Source: Methylobacterium radiodurans
GTDB lineage: Bacteria > Pseudomonadota > Alphaproteobacteria > Rhizobiales > Beijerinckiaceae
Assembly (NCBI RefSeq): GCF_003173735.1
Contig: NZ_CP029551.1
Location: 3,124,001 to 3,188,000 of the forward strand
Length of the DNA stretch: 64,000 nucleotides
Direction: 5' to 3'
Part shown: piece by piece, positions 43,468-53,062 of the stretch
Numbering within the stretch: position 1 is the stretch's first letter
How the letters are laid out: each line of letters starts with the position of its first letter
Notes under the pieces: model-generated
Told to the model about the DNA's origin: nothing
Databases searched by the model: none
The model's input: the letters and a program-made list of their open reading frames with translations, nothing else
Position numbers and translations under genes: made by a program

Positions 43468-44508
43468 ATGGTGGCGGAGAGCTTCGGGCGGACCCGGCAC
43501 GGAGAGCCCGTCACCCGGTACACGCTGGCGCGCGGCCCCCTGCGGATGCAGGTGATCGATTACGGCGCGGTCGTCACCCGGCTGGAGGTGCCGGACCGGG
43601 CCGGGCGCCTCGCCAACGTGGTGCTCGGGCTCGACGGGCTCGACGGCTACGAGACCGTGAGCCCGCATCTGGGAGCGGTGGCGGGCCGCTTCGCCAACCG
43701 GATCGCGGGAGGCCGCTTCGACCTCGACGGGCGCACCTACCGGCTACCCGTCAACGAGCCGCCCAACACCCTGCACGGCGGCCCCGCGGGCTTCGCCCAC
43801 CGGATCTGGCACGCGACCGCGGCCGAGGCCGATCGGCTCGTCCTGGCGCGCCGCTCAGCGGACGGCGAGATGGGCTTTCCCGGCAACCTCGACGTGGAGG
43901 TGACCTACAGCCTGCCCGAGGACGGGCTGGTGCGCATCGACTACCGGGCCTGGACCGACCGCCCGACCGTGCTGAACCTGACGAACCACAGCTACTTCAA
44001 TCTCGGCGGAGAAGGCACGGGCGACGTGCTCGGCCACGCGGTCTCGACCGCGGCCGACGCCTTCCTGCCGATCGACCCGACCGGCATCCCGACGGGGGAG
44101 ATCCGCGGGGTCGCCGGCACGCCGCTCGATTTCCGCGAAGCCACCGCCCTCGGCGACCGGATCCGCGCGGGCGATCCGCAGATCGTGCGGGCCAAGGGCT
44201 ACGACCACTGCTTCGTGCTGCGGGGCGAGTCCGGCACCCTGCGGCCGGCCGCGACCTGCGAGGATCCGCTGAGCGGGCGCCGGCTGGAGGTGGCGACGAC
44301 GCAGCCGGGGCTGCAGCTCTACACCGGCAACACCCTCGACGGCACGCTGGTGGGGCCCGCGGGGCGGACCTACCGCTCCGGCGACGGGGTCTGCTTCGAG
44401 ACGCAAGGGTTCCCGGACGCGCCGAACCGGCCGGACTTCCCCTCCTGCATCCTGCGGCCGGGGCAGACCTTCGCGGCCGCCACGACCTGGCTTTTCTCGG
44501 CCGCGTAG
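43468..44508 (+). CDS. Aldose 1-epimerase
   Basis: A 346-residue galactose-mutarotase fold enzyme. Catalytic and family residues are seen: GAVAGRFANRIAGGRF, NTLHGGPAGFAHRIW (substrate His), LTNHSYFNLGGEGTG (catalytic His) and the general-base Glu region GVCFETQGFPDAPN. It interconverts alpha and beta anomers of sugars such as glucose or galactose. Cytoplasmic; no signal peptide. It is convergent with pheA, the stop codons being only a few bases apart with no clear hairpin between. The start ATG 43468 fits the family. No sugar operon is nearby. Confidence 0.95.
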   Translation: MVAESFGRTRHGEPVTRYTLARGPLRMQVIDYGAVVTRLEVPDRAGRLANVVLGLDGLDGYETVSPHLGAVAGRFANRIAGGRFDLDGRTYRLPVNEPPNTLHGGPAGFAHRIWHATAAEADRLVLARRSADGEMGFPGNLDVEVTYSLPEDGLVRIDYRAWTDRPTVLNLTNHSYFNLGGEGTGDVLGHAVSTAADAFLPIDPTGIPTGEIRGVAGTPLDFREATALGDRIRAGDPQIVRAKGYDHCFVLRGESGTLRPAATCEDPLSGRRLEVATTQPGLQLYTGNTLDGTLVGPAGRTYRSGDGVCFETQGFPDAPNRPDFPSCILRPGQTFAAATTWLFSAA

Positions 44509-44515
44509 GCGCGCC

Positions 44516-45370
44516 CTACTCGGCAGGCGGCCGCGCCGCCTCGCGGAAGGGGTGGGCCGGGTAGGTGCCGACGATCTTCAGTTCGCGCGAGAAGTAGTCC
44601 AGCTCGTCCAGCGCCCGGGCCAGCGCCGGATCGTCCGGATGGCCGTCGACCTCGGCGTAGAACTGGGTCGCGGTGAACTGGCCCTCGACCATGTAGCTCT
44701 CGAGCTTCGACATGTTGACGCCGTTGGTCGCGAAGCCGCCGAGTGCCTTGTAGAGGGCGGCCGGGATGTTGCGCACCCGGAAGATGAAGCTCGTGACGAA
44801 GGGCCCGCCCGCGTTCTCCACGACTTCGGACTCGGGGGCGAAGACCACGAAGCGGGTGGTGTTGTGGGCCTCGTCCTCGACGTCGCGGGCCAGGATGTCG
44901 AGCCCGTAGACGCCCGCCGCCATGGCGGGCGCGAGCGCGGCCATCGTGCGGTCGCCGGCCTCGGCGACCTGGCGCGCGGCGCCCGCCGTGTCGCCCGCCA
45001 CCACGGGGGCGAGCCCCAGGCGCCGGATGATGCGCCGGCACTGGCCGAGGGCGTGGATGTGGCTGTGCACGCTCCGGAGTTCCTCCAGCGCCACGCCGGG
45101 CAGGGCCATGAGCTGGAAGTGGATCGGCAGGAAGTGCTCGGCCACGATGCTGAGCGGCGCGGTCGGGAGCAGGTGGTGGATGTCGGCGACGCGCCCCGCG
45201 ATCGAGTTCTCGATCGGGATCATCGCGCGGGCGGCCCGCCCCTCGGTCACCGCCGCGAAGGCGTCCTCGAAGGTGGGGCAGGGCAGGTAGGTCCAGCCCG
45301 GGAAGGCCTCGGCCGCGATGATGTGCGAGTTGGCCCCGGGCTCGCCCTGGTAGGAGATGGTCTGGTTCAT
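44516..45370 (-). CDS. pheA: Prephenate dehydratase
   Basis: Converts prephenate to phenylpyruvate in phenylalanine synthesis. The 284-residue monofunctional enzyme has the periplasmic-binding-like catalytic fold (YQGEPGANSHIIAAEAFPG at the start, IPIENSIAGRV, NTTRFVVFAPES with the conserved T-R-F) and a C-terminal ACT domain (about 195-275, PAALYKALGGFATNGVNMSKLESYMV) that senses Phe. No chorismate mutase domain is fused. ATG 45370 starts 19 bp after kdsB on the same strand, so kdsB-pheA probably share a transcript, as in related genomes. Ribosome site is weak. Confidence 0.97.
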   Translation of the reverse strand: MNQTISYQGEPGANSHIIAAEAFPGWTYLPCPTFEDAFAAVTEGRAARAMIPIENSIAGRVADIHHLLPTAPLSIVAEHFLPIHFQLMALPGVALEELRSVHSHIHALGQCRRIIRRLGLAPVVAGDTAGAARQVAEAGDRTMAALAPAMAAGVYGLDILARDVEDEAHNTTRFVVFAPESEVVENAGGPFVTSFIFRVRNIPAALYKALGGFATNGVNMSKLESYMVEGQFTATQFYAEVDGHPDDPALARALDELDYFSRELKIVGTYPAHPFREAARPPAE

Positions 45371-45389
45371 GGCGGGAGTCGTGGCAGCG

Positions 45390-46133
45390 TCAGTTGAGGC
45401 GGCGGCCGGCCATCACGGCGCGGGCGCGTTCGAGGTCGGCGGGGGTGTCGACGCCGAGCGGCAGGTCGTCGACGATCACCGCGTCGATGCGCATGCCGGC
45501 CTCCAGCGCGCGCAGCTGCTCCAGCTTCTCGCGGGTCTCCAGCTCGCCGGGCGGGAGCGCCATGAAGCGGGCGAGGACGGTGCGGCGATAGGCGTAAAGG
45601 CCGATATGGTGGAAGAGCGGGCCCGGTCCCCAGGGCGCACGGGCGCGGGTGAAGTAGAGCGCGCGCAGGCGCCGCGGGCCGACCCGGTGGCCGACGAGCT
45701 TGACCACGTTCGGGTCGTCCACCTCCTCGGGCCTCTCGATCTCGGCGCAGAGCGTGGCGATGTCGACCGTGCGGTCGGCGAGCGGGGCCACCGCCGCGCC
45801 GATCGCGGCCGGGTCGATCGTCGGCAGGTCGCCCTGCACATTGACCACGACATCGTGGTGGCCGGCCGGATCGACCTGCTCCAGCGCCTCGGCGAGCCGG
45901 TCGGAGCCGGAGGGGTGGTCGGCCCGGGTCATCACGGCGAGGCCGCCCGCTCCGCGCACGGCTTGCGCGATCGCGTCGGTGTCGGTGGCCACCACTACGG
46001 GGCCGATCCCGGCCTCCATCGCGCGACGCCAGACATGGACGATCATCGGCTCGCCCGCGATGTCGGCGAGCGGCTTGTTCGGCAGGCGCGTCGCGGCGAG
46101 CCGCGCGGGGATGAGGACCAGGGGATCGGACAC
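45390..46133 (-). CDS. kdsB: 3-deoxy-manno-octulosonate cytidylyltransferase
   Basis: Activates KDO to CMP-KDO for lipopolysaccharide core synthesis. The 247-residue enzyme carries the nucleotide-binding start [37 protein letters not shown] and [13 protein letters not shown], with the conserved Asp of the QGD motif. Start is GTG 46133. It lies upstream of pheA with a 19-bp gap and divergent from the cytochrome c gene, 239 bp away. Assignment is secure. Confidence 0.97.
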   Translation of the reverse strand: MSDPLVLIPARLAATRLPNKPLADIAGEPMIVHVWRRAMEAGIGPVVVATDTDAIAQAVRGAGGLAVMTRADHPSGSDRLAEALEQVDPAGHHDVVVNVQGDLPTIDPAAIGAAVAPLADRTVDIATLCAEIERPEEVDDPNVVKLVGHRVGPRRLRALYFTRARAPWGPGPLFHHIGLYAYRRTVLARFMALPPGELETREKLEQLRALEAGMRIDAVIVDDLPLGVDTPADLERARAVMAGRRLN

Positions 46134-46372
46134 GGGGAGACACCGGCGTGGTCGGGCGGCGCTGCCTTAACAGGCGGTTTCCGCGTTGTCATTTCGCGCC
46201 GTCGCCCTCGCGGGGGCGCATTCCTGAGGGGACCGGATGAGACAGATCCGCGCCGTGGGCAAGCTTGGCCGCGTTCCGGCATTGTCAAGATCGCCCCGGA
46301 GCGGCTAAGGCACCCTCGAAATCTTCCAATGTCCGGCGTCCTGCCCCGTCACGCCAGCGGAGTTGAGTGAGC

Positions 46373-47329
46373 ATGGATTCGTTCGAGCTGAACAAGGTCG
46401 CCGGTGCGGTCTTGGGCGCCGTGTTGTTCGCAGTCGGATCCGGCTTCGTCGCAGAGCTGATCTACCACCCGAAACCGGCCGGCAAGGCGGGCTACGACCT
46501 GCCCGAGCCGCCACCCGAGAGCGGCGCGCCGGCCGAGGCCGCGAAGGTCGAGCCGATCGCCGTGCGGCTGGCCAGCGCCAACGTCGAGAAGGGCCAGGGC
46601 GGCACCAAGGCCTGCCAGGCCTGCCACAGCTTCGAGAAGGGCGGCCCCAACAAGGTCGGCCCCGACCTCTGGGAGATCGTCGAGCGCGCCAAGGGCGGCC
46701 ATGGCGGCTTCGAGTACTCGGCCGGGCTGAAGGAGAAGGGCGGCACCTGGACCTACGACGACCTCGACCACTTCCTGGCGAGCCCGAAGGGCTTCATCAA
46801 GGGCACCAAGATGGCCTTCGCGGGCATTTCGTCGCCGCAGGAACGGGCGAACGTGATCGCCTACCTGCGCACGCTCTCCGACAGCCCGAAGCCGCTGCCC
46901 GCCGCCGACAAGGCCGAGGCCAAGCCGGCCGATACCAAGGCCGCCGAGGGTGGCAAGCCTGCCGAGGCGAAGCCGGCGGACAAGCCGGCCGAGACCAAGC
47001 CCAGCGCGAGCCAGCCCGCCGCCGGCAAGGCCTCCGAGGGCAAGGACAGCCCGGCCAAGCCCGCCGACACCAACACGGCCGAGCCCGTGCTGGAGAAGGC
47101 GCCCGGCAGCCCGAAGCCGAACACCGCGACGCCGAACCGCAACGAGCCCGAGCGCAAGCCCGATCCGGCCGCCGGCGGCCCGAGCCCGAGCGCCCCGATC
47201 GAGGCCGCCCCCGCGACCCCGCCGGAGCCCGCCGCCAAGGAGCCCCCGGCCAAGGCCGACCCGGCCGCCGAGGACAAGGGCAAGACCCTGCGGGAGCAGG
47301 GCTCGACCGGCGGCGAGGCCGGCAAGTAA
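46373..47329 (+). CDS. Membrane-anchored class I cytochrome c with long Pro/Ala tail
   Basis: A 318-residue cytochrome. An uncleaved N-terminal signal anchor (about 8-31) precedes a single heme-binding CQACH (Cys81, Cys84, His85); the axial Met is expected at Met147 in GTKMAF. The heme domain (about 65-170) resembles CycM of Bradyrhizobium, which passes electrons to aa3 oxidase on the outer face of the membrane. The last 145 residues are a low-complexity tail of repeated AEAKPADTK-like units, rich in Lys, Ala and Pro, unusual for this family. ATG 46373 is preferred over GTG 46367. A 239-bp divergent region separates it from kdsB. Confidence 0.9.
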   Translation: MDSFELNKVAGAVLGAVLFAVGSGFVAELIYHPKPAGKAGYDLPEPPPESGAPAEAAKVEPIAVRLASANVEKGQGGTKACQACHSFEKGGPNKVGPDLWEIVERAKGGHGGFEYSAGLKEKGGTWTYDDLDHFLASPKGFIKGTKMAFAGISSPQERANVIAYLRTLSDSPKPLPAADKAEAKPADTKAAEGGKPAEAKPADKPAETKPSASQPAAGKASEGKDSPAKPADTNTAEPVLEKAPGSPKPNTATPNRNEPERKPDPAAGGPSPSAPIEAAPATPPEPAAKEPPAKADPAAEDKGKTLREQGSTGGEAGK

Positions 47330-47498
47330 AACCCAAGAAACTCCCCCTCTCCCGCAAAGGGGGAGGGAGAGCGCGCATCGCGCCCGCCATCCCCAGACTC
47401 GCCGCATCCTGTGGACGAGCCCTCCGCCCGCCGCATCCTCCGCCGCCCGCCCGTGTTAGCCAGGACGCGGACTTTTCAAGGCGGCAACCGGATCAGCG

Positions 47499-49067
47499 AT
47501 GGCGATCGGCAGCGACGGCACGATCGAGATGGGCACGGGCCTCGACGGCGCCGGCCAGGGTCGCCCGGTCGGGCTGAACCTTGAGGAACTGCTCGCCACC
47601 CGCCTGCTGGTCCAGGGCAATTCGGGCTCGGGCAAGTCGCACCTGCTGCGCCGCCTGCTGGAGCAGAGCGCCGGCCTCGTGCAGCAGGTGATCGTCGATC
47701 CGGAGGGCGATTTCGTCAGCCTCGCGGAGGCCTACGATCATCTCGTGGTCGAGGGCACGCACAGCGAGGCGGATCTCCAGGCCATCGCCGCGCGGGTGCG
47801 GGCGCACCGGGTCTCGGTGGTGCTGAACTTGGAGAGCCTCGACATGGAGGCGCAGATGCGCGCCGCCGCGGCCTTCCTGGGCGGGCTGTTCGAGGCCGAG
47901 CGGGCGCACTGGTTCCCCTGCCTCGTGGTGGTGGACGAGGCCCAGATCTTCGCGCCGATGGCGGCGGGCGACGTCTCGGACGAGGCCCGCAAGGTCTCCC
48001 TCGGCGCGATGACCAACCTGATGTGCCGCGGGCGCAAGCGGGGCCTGGCCGGCGTGATCGCGACGCAGCGGCTGGCCAAGCTCGCCAAGAACGTCGCGGC
48101 CGAGGCCACCAACTTCCTGATGGGCCGCACCTTCCTCGACATCGACATGGCGCGCGCCGCCGACTTGCTCGGGCTCGACCGCCGGGGAGCCGAGCGCTTC
48201 CGAGATCTCGGCCGCGGCGAGTTCGTGGCGCTCGGGCCGGCGCTGAGCCGCCGGCCGCTCGGCCTGCGCATCGGCGCGGTGGTGACCGGCGCGCGGGCGG
48301 TGGCGCCCGGCCTCCTGCCGCTGCCCGGGGTCGCGGACGCGGACCTGCGGGCGCAGATCCTGGCACCGGCGAGCGAGGGCGGCTTCGTGCTGCCGCCCCG
48401 CGCCCGCCCGGTCGCGGCCCCGCGGGTGACGCCGGCCGACCTGATGCGCGAGCTCGCCGCCCACCGGCCGGAGCCCGCGCCCGCCGCACCGGCCCTCGAC
48501 CCGGCCGAGAACCGGGCCGGCTGCGAGGTGGTGCTGCAGGGGCTGGTCACGGATGCCGACGCGGCACACCAGCCCGTGGCGGTGGTTTACCAGGACTTCC
48601 TGGTGCGCTGCCGCATGCGCGGCCTCGACGGCGACGCCTACGGGATGTCGGCCTTCCGCCGAGCCCTCAGCGTCGCGCGGGCGGGCATCGCGGCACTCCC
48701 TGAGACAGGTGAGGGCGGCGACGAGAGCTGGAGCGCGGCGACGAACCTCGCCGCCACCATGCCCGAGGAGGTGCAGGGCGTGTTCCTGCTCATCGCCCGT
48801 GCGGCGCTCGGCGGCGAGCCGTGCCCCGGCGACGCGGCGCTCGCCAAGGCGATCGGCAGCCGCTCCCCGGGCCGGGCGCGGCGGCTCCTCGGCTACATGG
48901 AGAGCCGCGGCGCGGTGGTGAGCCGCACGGATTTCCGCGGCAACCGCGTCATCGCCGTGCCGGGCCTCGCCTGCGAGACCGCGCCAGGCGACCCGAAGGC
49001 GGAGGCTGCCCCCGCCGCAGAGGCGGCTGCGGAAGGCACCGATTGGCAGCTCTTCGCGGCGGAGTGA
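47499..49067 (+). CDS. HerA/DUF87-like ATP-binding protein
   Basis: A 522-residue P-loop ATPase of the HerA/FtsK superfamily. Walker A is GNSGSGKSH (40-48), Walker B CLVVVDEAQIF (141-151), followed by RGRKRGLAGVIATQRLAKLAKNV (sensor/arginine region). True HerA has an N-terminal HAS barrel, which is missing here, and no NurA nuclease gene is next door. The C-terminal half (about 330-500) is helical and ends with a winged-helix-like piece (KAIGSRSPGRARRLLGYMESRGAVV). The protein resembles Hyphomicrobiales ATP-binding proteins of unknown role. ATG 47499 matches the family. Could pump DNA or act as a conflict ATPase; no partner is visible. Confidence 0.87.
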   Translation: MAIGSDGTIEMGTGLDGAGQGRPVGLNLEELLATRLLVQGNSGSGKSHLLRRLLEQSAGLVQQVIVDPEGDFVSLAEAYDHLVVEGTHSEADLQAIAARVRAHRVSVVLNLESLDMEAQMRAAAAFLGGLFEAERAHWFPCLVVVDEAQIFAPMAAGDVSDEARKVSLGAMTNLMCRGRKRGLAGVIATQRLAKLAKNVAAEATNFLMGRTFLDIDMARAADLLGLDRRGAERFRDLGRGEFVALGPALSRRPLGLRIGAVVTGARAVAPGLLPLPGVADADLRAQILAPASEGGFVLPPRARPVAAPRVTPADLMRELAAHRPEPAPAAPALDPAENRAGCEVVLQGLVTDADAAHQPVAVVYQDFLVRCRMRGLDGDAYGMSAFRRALSVARAGIAALPETGEGGDESWSAATNLAATMPEEVQGVFLLIARAALGGEPCPGDAALAKAIGSRSPGRARRLLGYMESRGAVVSRTDFRGNRVIAVPGLACETAPGDPKAEAAPAAEAAAEGTDWQLFAAE

Positions 49068-49094
49068 GAGCGGCCCGGTTCGGCGCCGCGGATC

Positions 49095-49121
49095 CCCTTT
49101 CCCCGCCGGGCGGGGAGAGGG
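49095..49121. terminator. Bidirectional hairpin between ATPase and porin
   Basis: A 13-bp stem CCCTTTCCCCGCC/GGCGGGGAGAGGG with one G-T pair, 28 bp past the ATPase stop and 15 bp before the porin stop. It belongs to the same dispersed palindrome family as 34374-34400. Confidence 0.7.
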
Positions 49122-49135
49122 AATGCCCCCTCCGC

Positions 49136-50401
49136 CTACCAGTAGAACTGAAGCCGCCCGATGAAGGTATCGGCATCGATCGAGCGCCCGCCCGCGATGG
49201 CGGAGGGCGCGGCGTGAGAGCGGACGTAGTCGGCCATCAGCCGCACGTTCCGGTCCGGATACCAGTTGAGCCCGACCGAGACGTCGCGCTCGATGCCGCC
49301 CCGCACCGGGCCGTCGTCGAGGTCGATCGCGCTGAAGCGGGCGGCGAGTTCGAACACGCCGAACCCGCCGTTCGAGACCCGCTCCGCATCGCCGACCCGG
49401 ACGCCGGAGAAGATCGCGTAGGTCGTGCCGTACTCGGGCGTCAGCGCGTAGCGGCGGCCCTCGCCGTTGAGCACCACGCTGGCCTCGATATAGCCGCCCT
49501 GGAAGCTCAAGGGCCGCGCGCCGTCGAAGCGCTCGACCTCGGTGCGGATGTACTCGGCCTGGATCAGCACCGGCCCGTGCCGGTAGGCCGCCTCCAGGCC
49601 GAGGCGCCCGACGCTCGCCGCGTCCCGGATCTCGCCGGTGTTCACGAAGGGCCGGGCGAACAGGAAGGCCTCCGAGCGCGCGGAGAGCTGCAGCGGCGCC
49701 TCGTCGCGCGGCAGGCTGCGGTAGTTGCCCGCGATCCCAAGATGCAGCACCTGCGCGTCGGTGTTGATCGGCGCCGCGGTGAGGCGGGCGGCGGCCGAGA
49801 CGCCCTCGCTGCGGATGCCGGTGTTGGCGTTGCCGCCGAAGACGCCGACCACCGCGGTCCAGTCGCCCATCGTCCGGCCGATCGCGAAACCGAAATTGCG
49901 CGCGGGCGCGAAGGCGTCGGCGAGCGAGCGCTCGGTGAAGACAGTGTTGTTGTCGCTGATCAGCTGGTCGAGGCTGAAGGGCTCCTTCATGTTGCCGACC
50001 GTCAGGATCGTGTCGGGAATGCCCTTCCAGCCGATCGCCGCGTCGTTGATCGGCCGCATCGGCTCGGCGAAATCGTACTGGAAGACGAGTTCGAGCGTCT
50101 TGCCCAGTGTCAGGTAACTCTCGATCCAGGAGCGGCGCACCGCGATGTTGTCGGAGAACGGCTCGGGCAGCCCCGGCTGCCGGAGGCCGGCCGCACCGAA
50201 GTCGAGCTGGAGCCGGCCGCCGATGCGCAGCTTCGCGGCGTCGTCCGGAAAGGTCAGAGTGATGCCGCGCGCGTCGAGCTTGAGGCGCTCGCCGTAGGGA
50301 CCGGCCGGTGTCTCGGCCTCCTCTGCCGCCGCGCGGGCGGGAAGGGTGGGCCAGAGCAGAGCCGCCAGGGCGAGCACCGGCCCGGCACGTGGGCGTCGCA
50401 T
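49136..50401 (-). CDS. Phosphate-selective (OprO/OprP-type) porin
   Basis: A 421-residue outer-membrane beta-barrel. A Sec signal peptide spans about 1-23. The mature part starts with the family block GERLKLDARGITLTFPDDAAKLRIGGRLQLDF, contains alternating strands throughout, and ends with an aromatic residue (RLQFYW), the outer-membrane insertion signal for BAM. The OprO/P name is from family similarity; phosphate selectivity is not shown. ATG 50401 has GAGGGAG at the right spacing; ATG 50407 is close behind. The gene is single, convergent with the HerA-like ATPase and co-oriented with an aldo/keto reductase 130 bp upstream. Confidence 0.9.
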   Translation of the reverse strand: MRRPRAGPVLALAALLWPTLPARAAAEEAETPAGPYGERLKLDARGITLTFPDDAAKLRIGGRLQLDFGAAGLRQPGLPEPFSDNIAVRRSWIESYLTLGKTLELVFQYDFAEPMRPINDAAIGWKGIPDTILTVGNMKEPFSLDQLISDNNTVFTERSLADAFAPARNFGFAIGRTMGDWTAVVGVFGGNANTGIRSEGVSAAARLTAAPINTDAQVLHLGIAGNYRSLPRDEAPLQLSARSEAFLFARPFVNTGEIRDAASVGRLGLEAAYRHGPVLIQAEYIRTEVERFDGARPLSFQGGYIEASVVLNGEGRRYALTPEYGTTYAIFSGVRVGDAERVSNGGFGVFELAARFSAIDLDDGPVRGGIERDVSVGLNWYPDRNVRLMADYVRSHAAPSAIAGGRSIDADTFIGRLQFYW

Positions 50402-50537
50402 CCGCATCTCCCTCGCCAACGGGCGTGCCGGCGTCCGAAACGCGCCGCGGACCGGCTCGGCCAGCGCCAGCGAGCGTAGCCGTTCCGTACCCGGAACACG
50501 CGGTCCGCGCCACAACACCCCGACGCGGATCGCGGGC

Positions 50538-51377
50538 TCACAGCATCGGCAGCGTGCGCGGACGGGGGCCGCGCGGGAAATGCGCGTCGATCAGCGCGAT
50601 CTCGGCGGCGTTGAGATGGATGTCGGCGGCCGCCGCGTTCTCCCGCGCGCGCGACGCCCGCACGGTCTTGGGGATCGTGAAGGTGTTGTCGAGCCGGGTC
50701 AGGAAGGCGAGGGCCACGCCGTAGGGGCTGGTGCCGTGCGCCTCGGCGATGCCGGCGAGCACCCGCCCGCCCGGGCTCGACGGGTCCGGAAACTCGCCGC
50801 TCCCGAAGGGGGAGTAGCCCACCAGCGCCACGCCGTTCTTCGCGCACCAGGGCAGGACGGCGTGCTCGATCGCCCGCTCGCCCAGATGATAGATCACCTG
50901 GTTGCAGGCGATCCGGTAGGGACCGGCGATGCGGAGCGCCGCGTCGAGGTCGTCCACGTCGAAGTTGCTCAGCCCCCAGGACAGGATCTTGCCGTCCCGG
51001 CGCAGGTCCTCGAAGCCCGCGATCGTCTCCTCCAGCGGGTGGTGGCCCGGCCAGTGCAGCAGGTAGCAGTCGAGCCGGTCGGTCTTCAGCCGCCGCAGCG
51101 AGGCCTCGCAGGCCCGCACCACGCCGCGCCGCGTGGCGTTGCCCGGCACGACCTTCGAGACCAGGAACACCTCCTCGCGCAGGCCGGCGATCGCCTCGGC
51201 CACGATCGACTCGGCGTCGTCGTACATCTCGGCGGTGTCGATATGGCTCATCCCGGCATCGATCCCGGCGCGCAAGGCCGCGACGGCGGCGGCCCGCTCG
51301 GAGCCGTCCATGCGCCACGTGCCCTGGCCGATCACTGGGACGGAGATGCCGGTGGCGCCGAAGCTTCTGGCGTACAT
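50538..51377 (-). CDS. Aldo/keto reductase
   Basis: A 279-residue NADPH-dependent TIM-barrel reductase. The catalytic tetrad is visible: Asp in HIDTAEMY with the proton-donor Tyr, Lys in FLVSKVVP, and His in CYLLHWPGH. The cofactor end reads FTIPKTVRASRARENAAAADI. It is close to the YdjG/2,5-diketogluconate-type bacterial subfamily; natural substrate unknown. ATG 51377 has GGGAGAGG upstream. The gene is divergent from the cyclase operon, with a 378-bp gap. Confidence 0.95.
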   Translation of the reverse strand: MYARSFGATGISVPVIGQGTWRMDGSERAAAVAALRAGIDAGMSHIDTAEMYDDAESIVAEAIAGLREEVFLVSKVVPGNATRRGVVRACEASLRRLKTDRLDCYLLHWPGHHPLEETIAGFEDLRRDGKILSWGLSNFDVDDLDAALRIAGPYRIACNQVIYHLGERAIEHAVLPWCAKNGVALVGYSPFGSGEFPDPSSPGGRVLAGIAEAHGTSPYGVALAFLTRLDNTFTIPKTVRASRARENAAAADIHLNAAEIALIDAHFPRGPRPRTLPML

Positions 51378-51755
51378 CTCTGCCTCTCCCCTCGCGGATG
51401 GCTTGTGCCGGGTGGAAAGCGCCTGCGGCCGGCCCGGACCCGGAGCCCGTTTCGCGGTGCGCCCGCCTTCCGGCTCCTCGACCGCGCAACGCCGCGGCCC
51501 GCGCATCGTTGCGTGTTCCCGAGGCCCGGCCTGCCGGGGAACCGCGAGCCCGACCTGCAGCGCACCGAATCTGAAGCCTTCGGCCGCGCGTCGGCACGGC
51601 CGATGCCTTATTCGCGCCATCAAGGGGCGGTGAGCAATGGGTCGGCCCCGCCGTCGGGGATTGGACTTTCGTCCAAGGTCCCGCGCGACGCCTCTTGAGA
51701 AGCGGCCCGGAGGCCCGCAAGGGTTTTTGCCGGGCGCCTGACGCCACGGGGGGGC
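51378..51755. other. 378-bp divergent region
   Basis: This separates the reductase from the cyclase operon. I see no gene. A short T-run (GGGTTTTTGCC, 51721-51731) lies 25 bp before the cyclase start. No clear promoter boxes. Confidence 0.5.
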
Positions 51756-52859
51756 ATGATGCTGCCGCAGCATCGCTGGTTCTGGGCGCTGATCCTCCTC
51801 GCCTGCGCGGGCGCGGGGCTCGTCTACAACTTCGTCTTCGCGGACGGCGCCTCGCCGCTGGCCGGCCTCGCCTACGGCGTCTGCATCGGCGGCACCGCGC
51901 TCGCCTTCGACCGCGGCCTGATCCTGGCCGGGCTCCAGGCGCGGATCCGGCGCCTGCCGGCGAGCATCTTCGTGCCGGCGGCGGAACTGGCCTACGTGGC
52001 GATGATCGTGGCCGGCAACGCGCTGGGCGGCCTCGTGGTCTGGGCCTTCGGGCTGACCCCCGACCCGCTCTCCGACGCGGTGCGCACCACGCCGCGCGTC
52101 CTCACCTACGCGCTCGCGGTCTCGGCGCTCCTCGTCTTCGTGATCCGCATGCGCGACCTCATCGGCGCCGAGGTCTTCGTCAACCTGATGGTGGGCCGCT
52201 ACCACCGGCCGGTGGAGGAGGAGCGGATCTTCCTGTTCCTCGACGTCGTGGGCTCGACCGCCTTCGCGGAGACGCACGGCGACCTGCGGGCCCAGGAATA
52301 TCTCGCGGCCGTGTTCGCGGCGCTCGCCGAGCCGGTGCGGCGCAACGCGGGCGCCATCGACGACTATATCGGCGACATGGCGATGGTGACGTGGCCGATG
52401 AAGCGCGGCCTGCACAAGGCGCGCTGCGTGGCCTGCGTGTTCGACGTGCTCGACCGGATCGAGCGCGACGCCGAGGCGTGGCGGGCCCGCTTCGGCACGG
52501 TGCCGCGCCTGCGCGCGGCGCTGCACGGCGGTCCGATCGTCACCGCGGAAGTCGGGGTGGACCGGCACAAGATCGCCTATTTCGGCGACGCGGTGAACGT
52601 GACGGCACGGATCGAGGCCCTGTGCCGGCCGCTCGGCACCGGCATCCTGATCTCGCAGGACCTGCTCGACCGCCTGCCCGCGCTGCCGGCCGGCATCCGC
52701 GCCCGCTCCCTCGGCGCCCACGCCCTGCGCGGCCGCGGCCAGCCGCTCGCCATCGCCACCCTGGAGCGCACCGCCGACGCGGCCGCCCCGGCCATGTCGC
52801 GGGCGGAGACGCGAGGGGACGCGACCGTCACGCCCCTGCGCACCGCCGGGCAGCGCTGA
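51756..52859 (+). CDS. Membrane adenylate/guanylate cyclase (class III)
   Basis: A 367-residue protein: four membrane segments (about residues 8-28, 34-52, 72-97 and 112-132) followed by a class III cyclase domain (about 162-330). Metal-binding Asp residues lie in [12 protein letters not shown] and [12 protein letters not shown]; the transition-state Asn/Arg pair is in [11 protein letters not shown]. It resembles the CyaC/Cya-type cyclases abundant in rhizobia, and should make cyclic AMP or GMP. The segment replacing the substrate-specifying Lys/Asp could not be assigned with confidence. ATG 51756 or the next ATG. The stop overlaps the ATG of the next small gene (TGATG). Confidence 0.93.
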   Translation: MMLPQHRWFWALILLACAGAGLVYNFVFADGASPLAGLAYGVCIGGTALAFDRGLILAGLQARIRRLPASIFVPAAELAYVAMIVAGNALGGLVVWAFGLTPDPLSDAVRTTPRVLTYALAVSALLVFVIRMRDLIGAEVFVNLMVGRYHRPVEEERIFLFLDVVGSTAFAETHGDLRAQEYLAAVFAALAEPVRRNAGAIDDYIGDMAMVTWPMKRGLHKARCVACVFDVLDRIERDAEAWRARFGTVPRLRAALHGGPIVTAEVGVDRHKIAYFGDAVNVTARIEALCRPLGTGILISQDLLDRLPALPAGIRARSLGAHALRGRGQPLAIATLERTADAAAPAMSRAETRGDATVTPLRTAGQR

Positions 52860-53062
52860 TGGGACGATCCTGGCTCCGGGCCCTCCGGCTGGCGATCCGG
52901 TTCGGATTTCCGCTGGCGGGCCTCGCGGTGATCGGGCACGCCGTCGTCATCTCGGTCGGCGGCGACATCGAGCGCTGGCAGTTCGCGCTGGGCGCGCTGC
53001 TGATCGCCCTGAGCTTCGCCGCCCGCCTCGTGCCGCGGGGATCGCCGCAGGGTTCATCATGA
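52859..53062 (+). CDS. Small two-helix membrane protein
   Basis: A 67-residue protein with two likely membrane segments (about residues 14-33 and 42-58) and basic ends, joined by [11 protein letters not shown] do not recognise the family. ATG 52859 overlaps the cyclase stop (TGATG), and its own TGA overlaps the next ATG (ATGA at 53059), so translation of all three genes is coupled. That tight coupling argues it is real and works with, or beside, the cyclase. It is too short for most annotation pipelines to name. Confidence 0.75.
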   Translation: MGRSWLRALRLAIRFGFPLAGLAVIGHAVVISVGGDIERWQFALGALLIALSFAARLVPRGSPQGSS

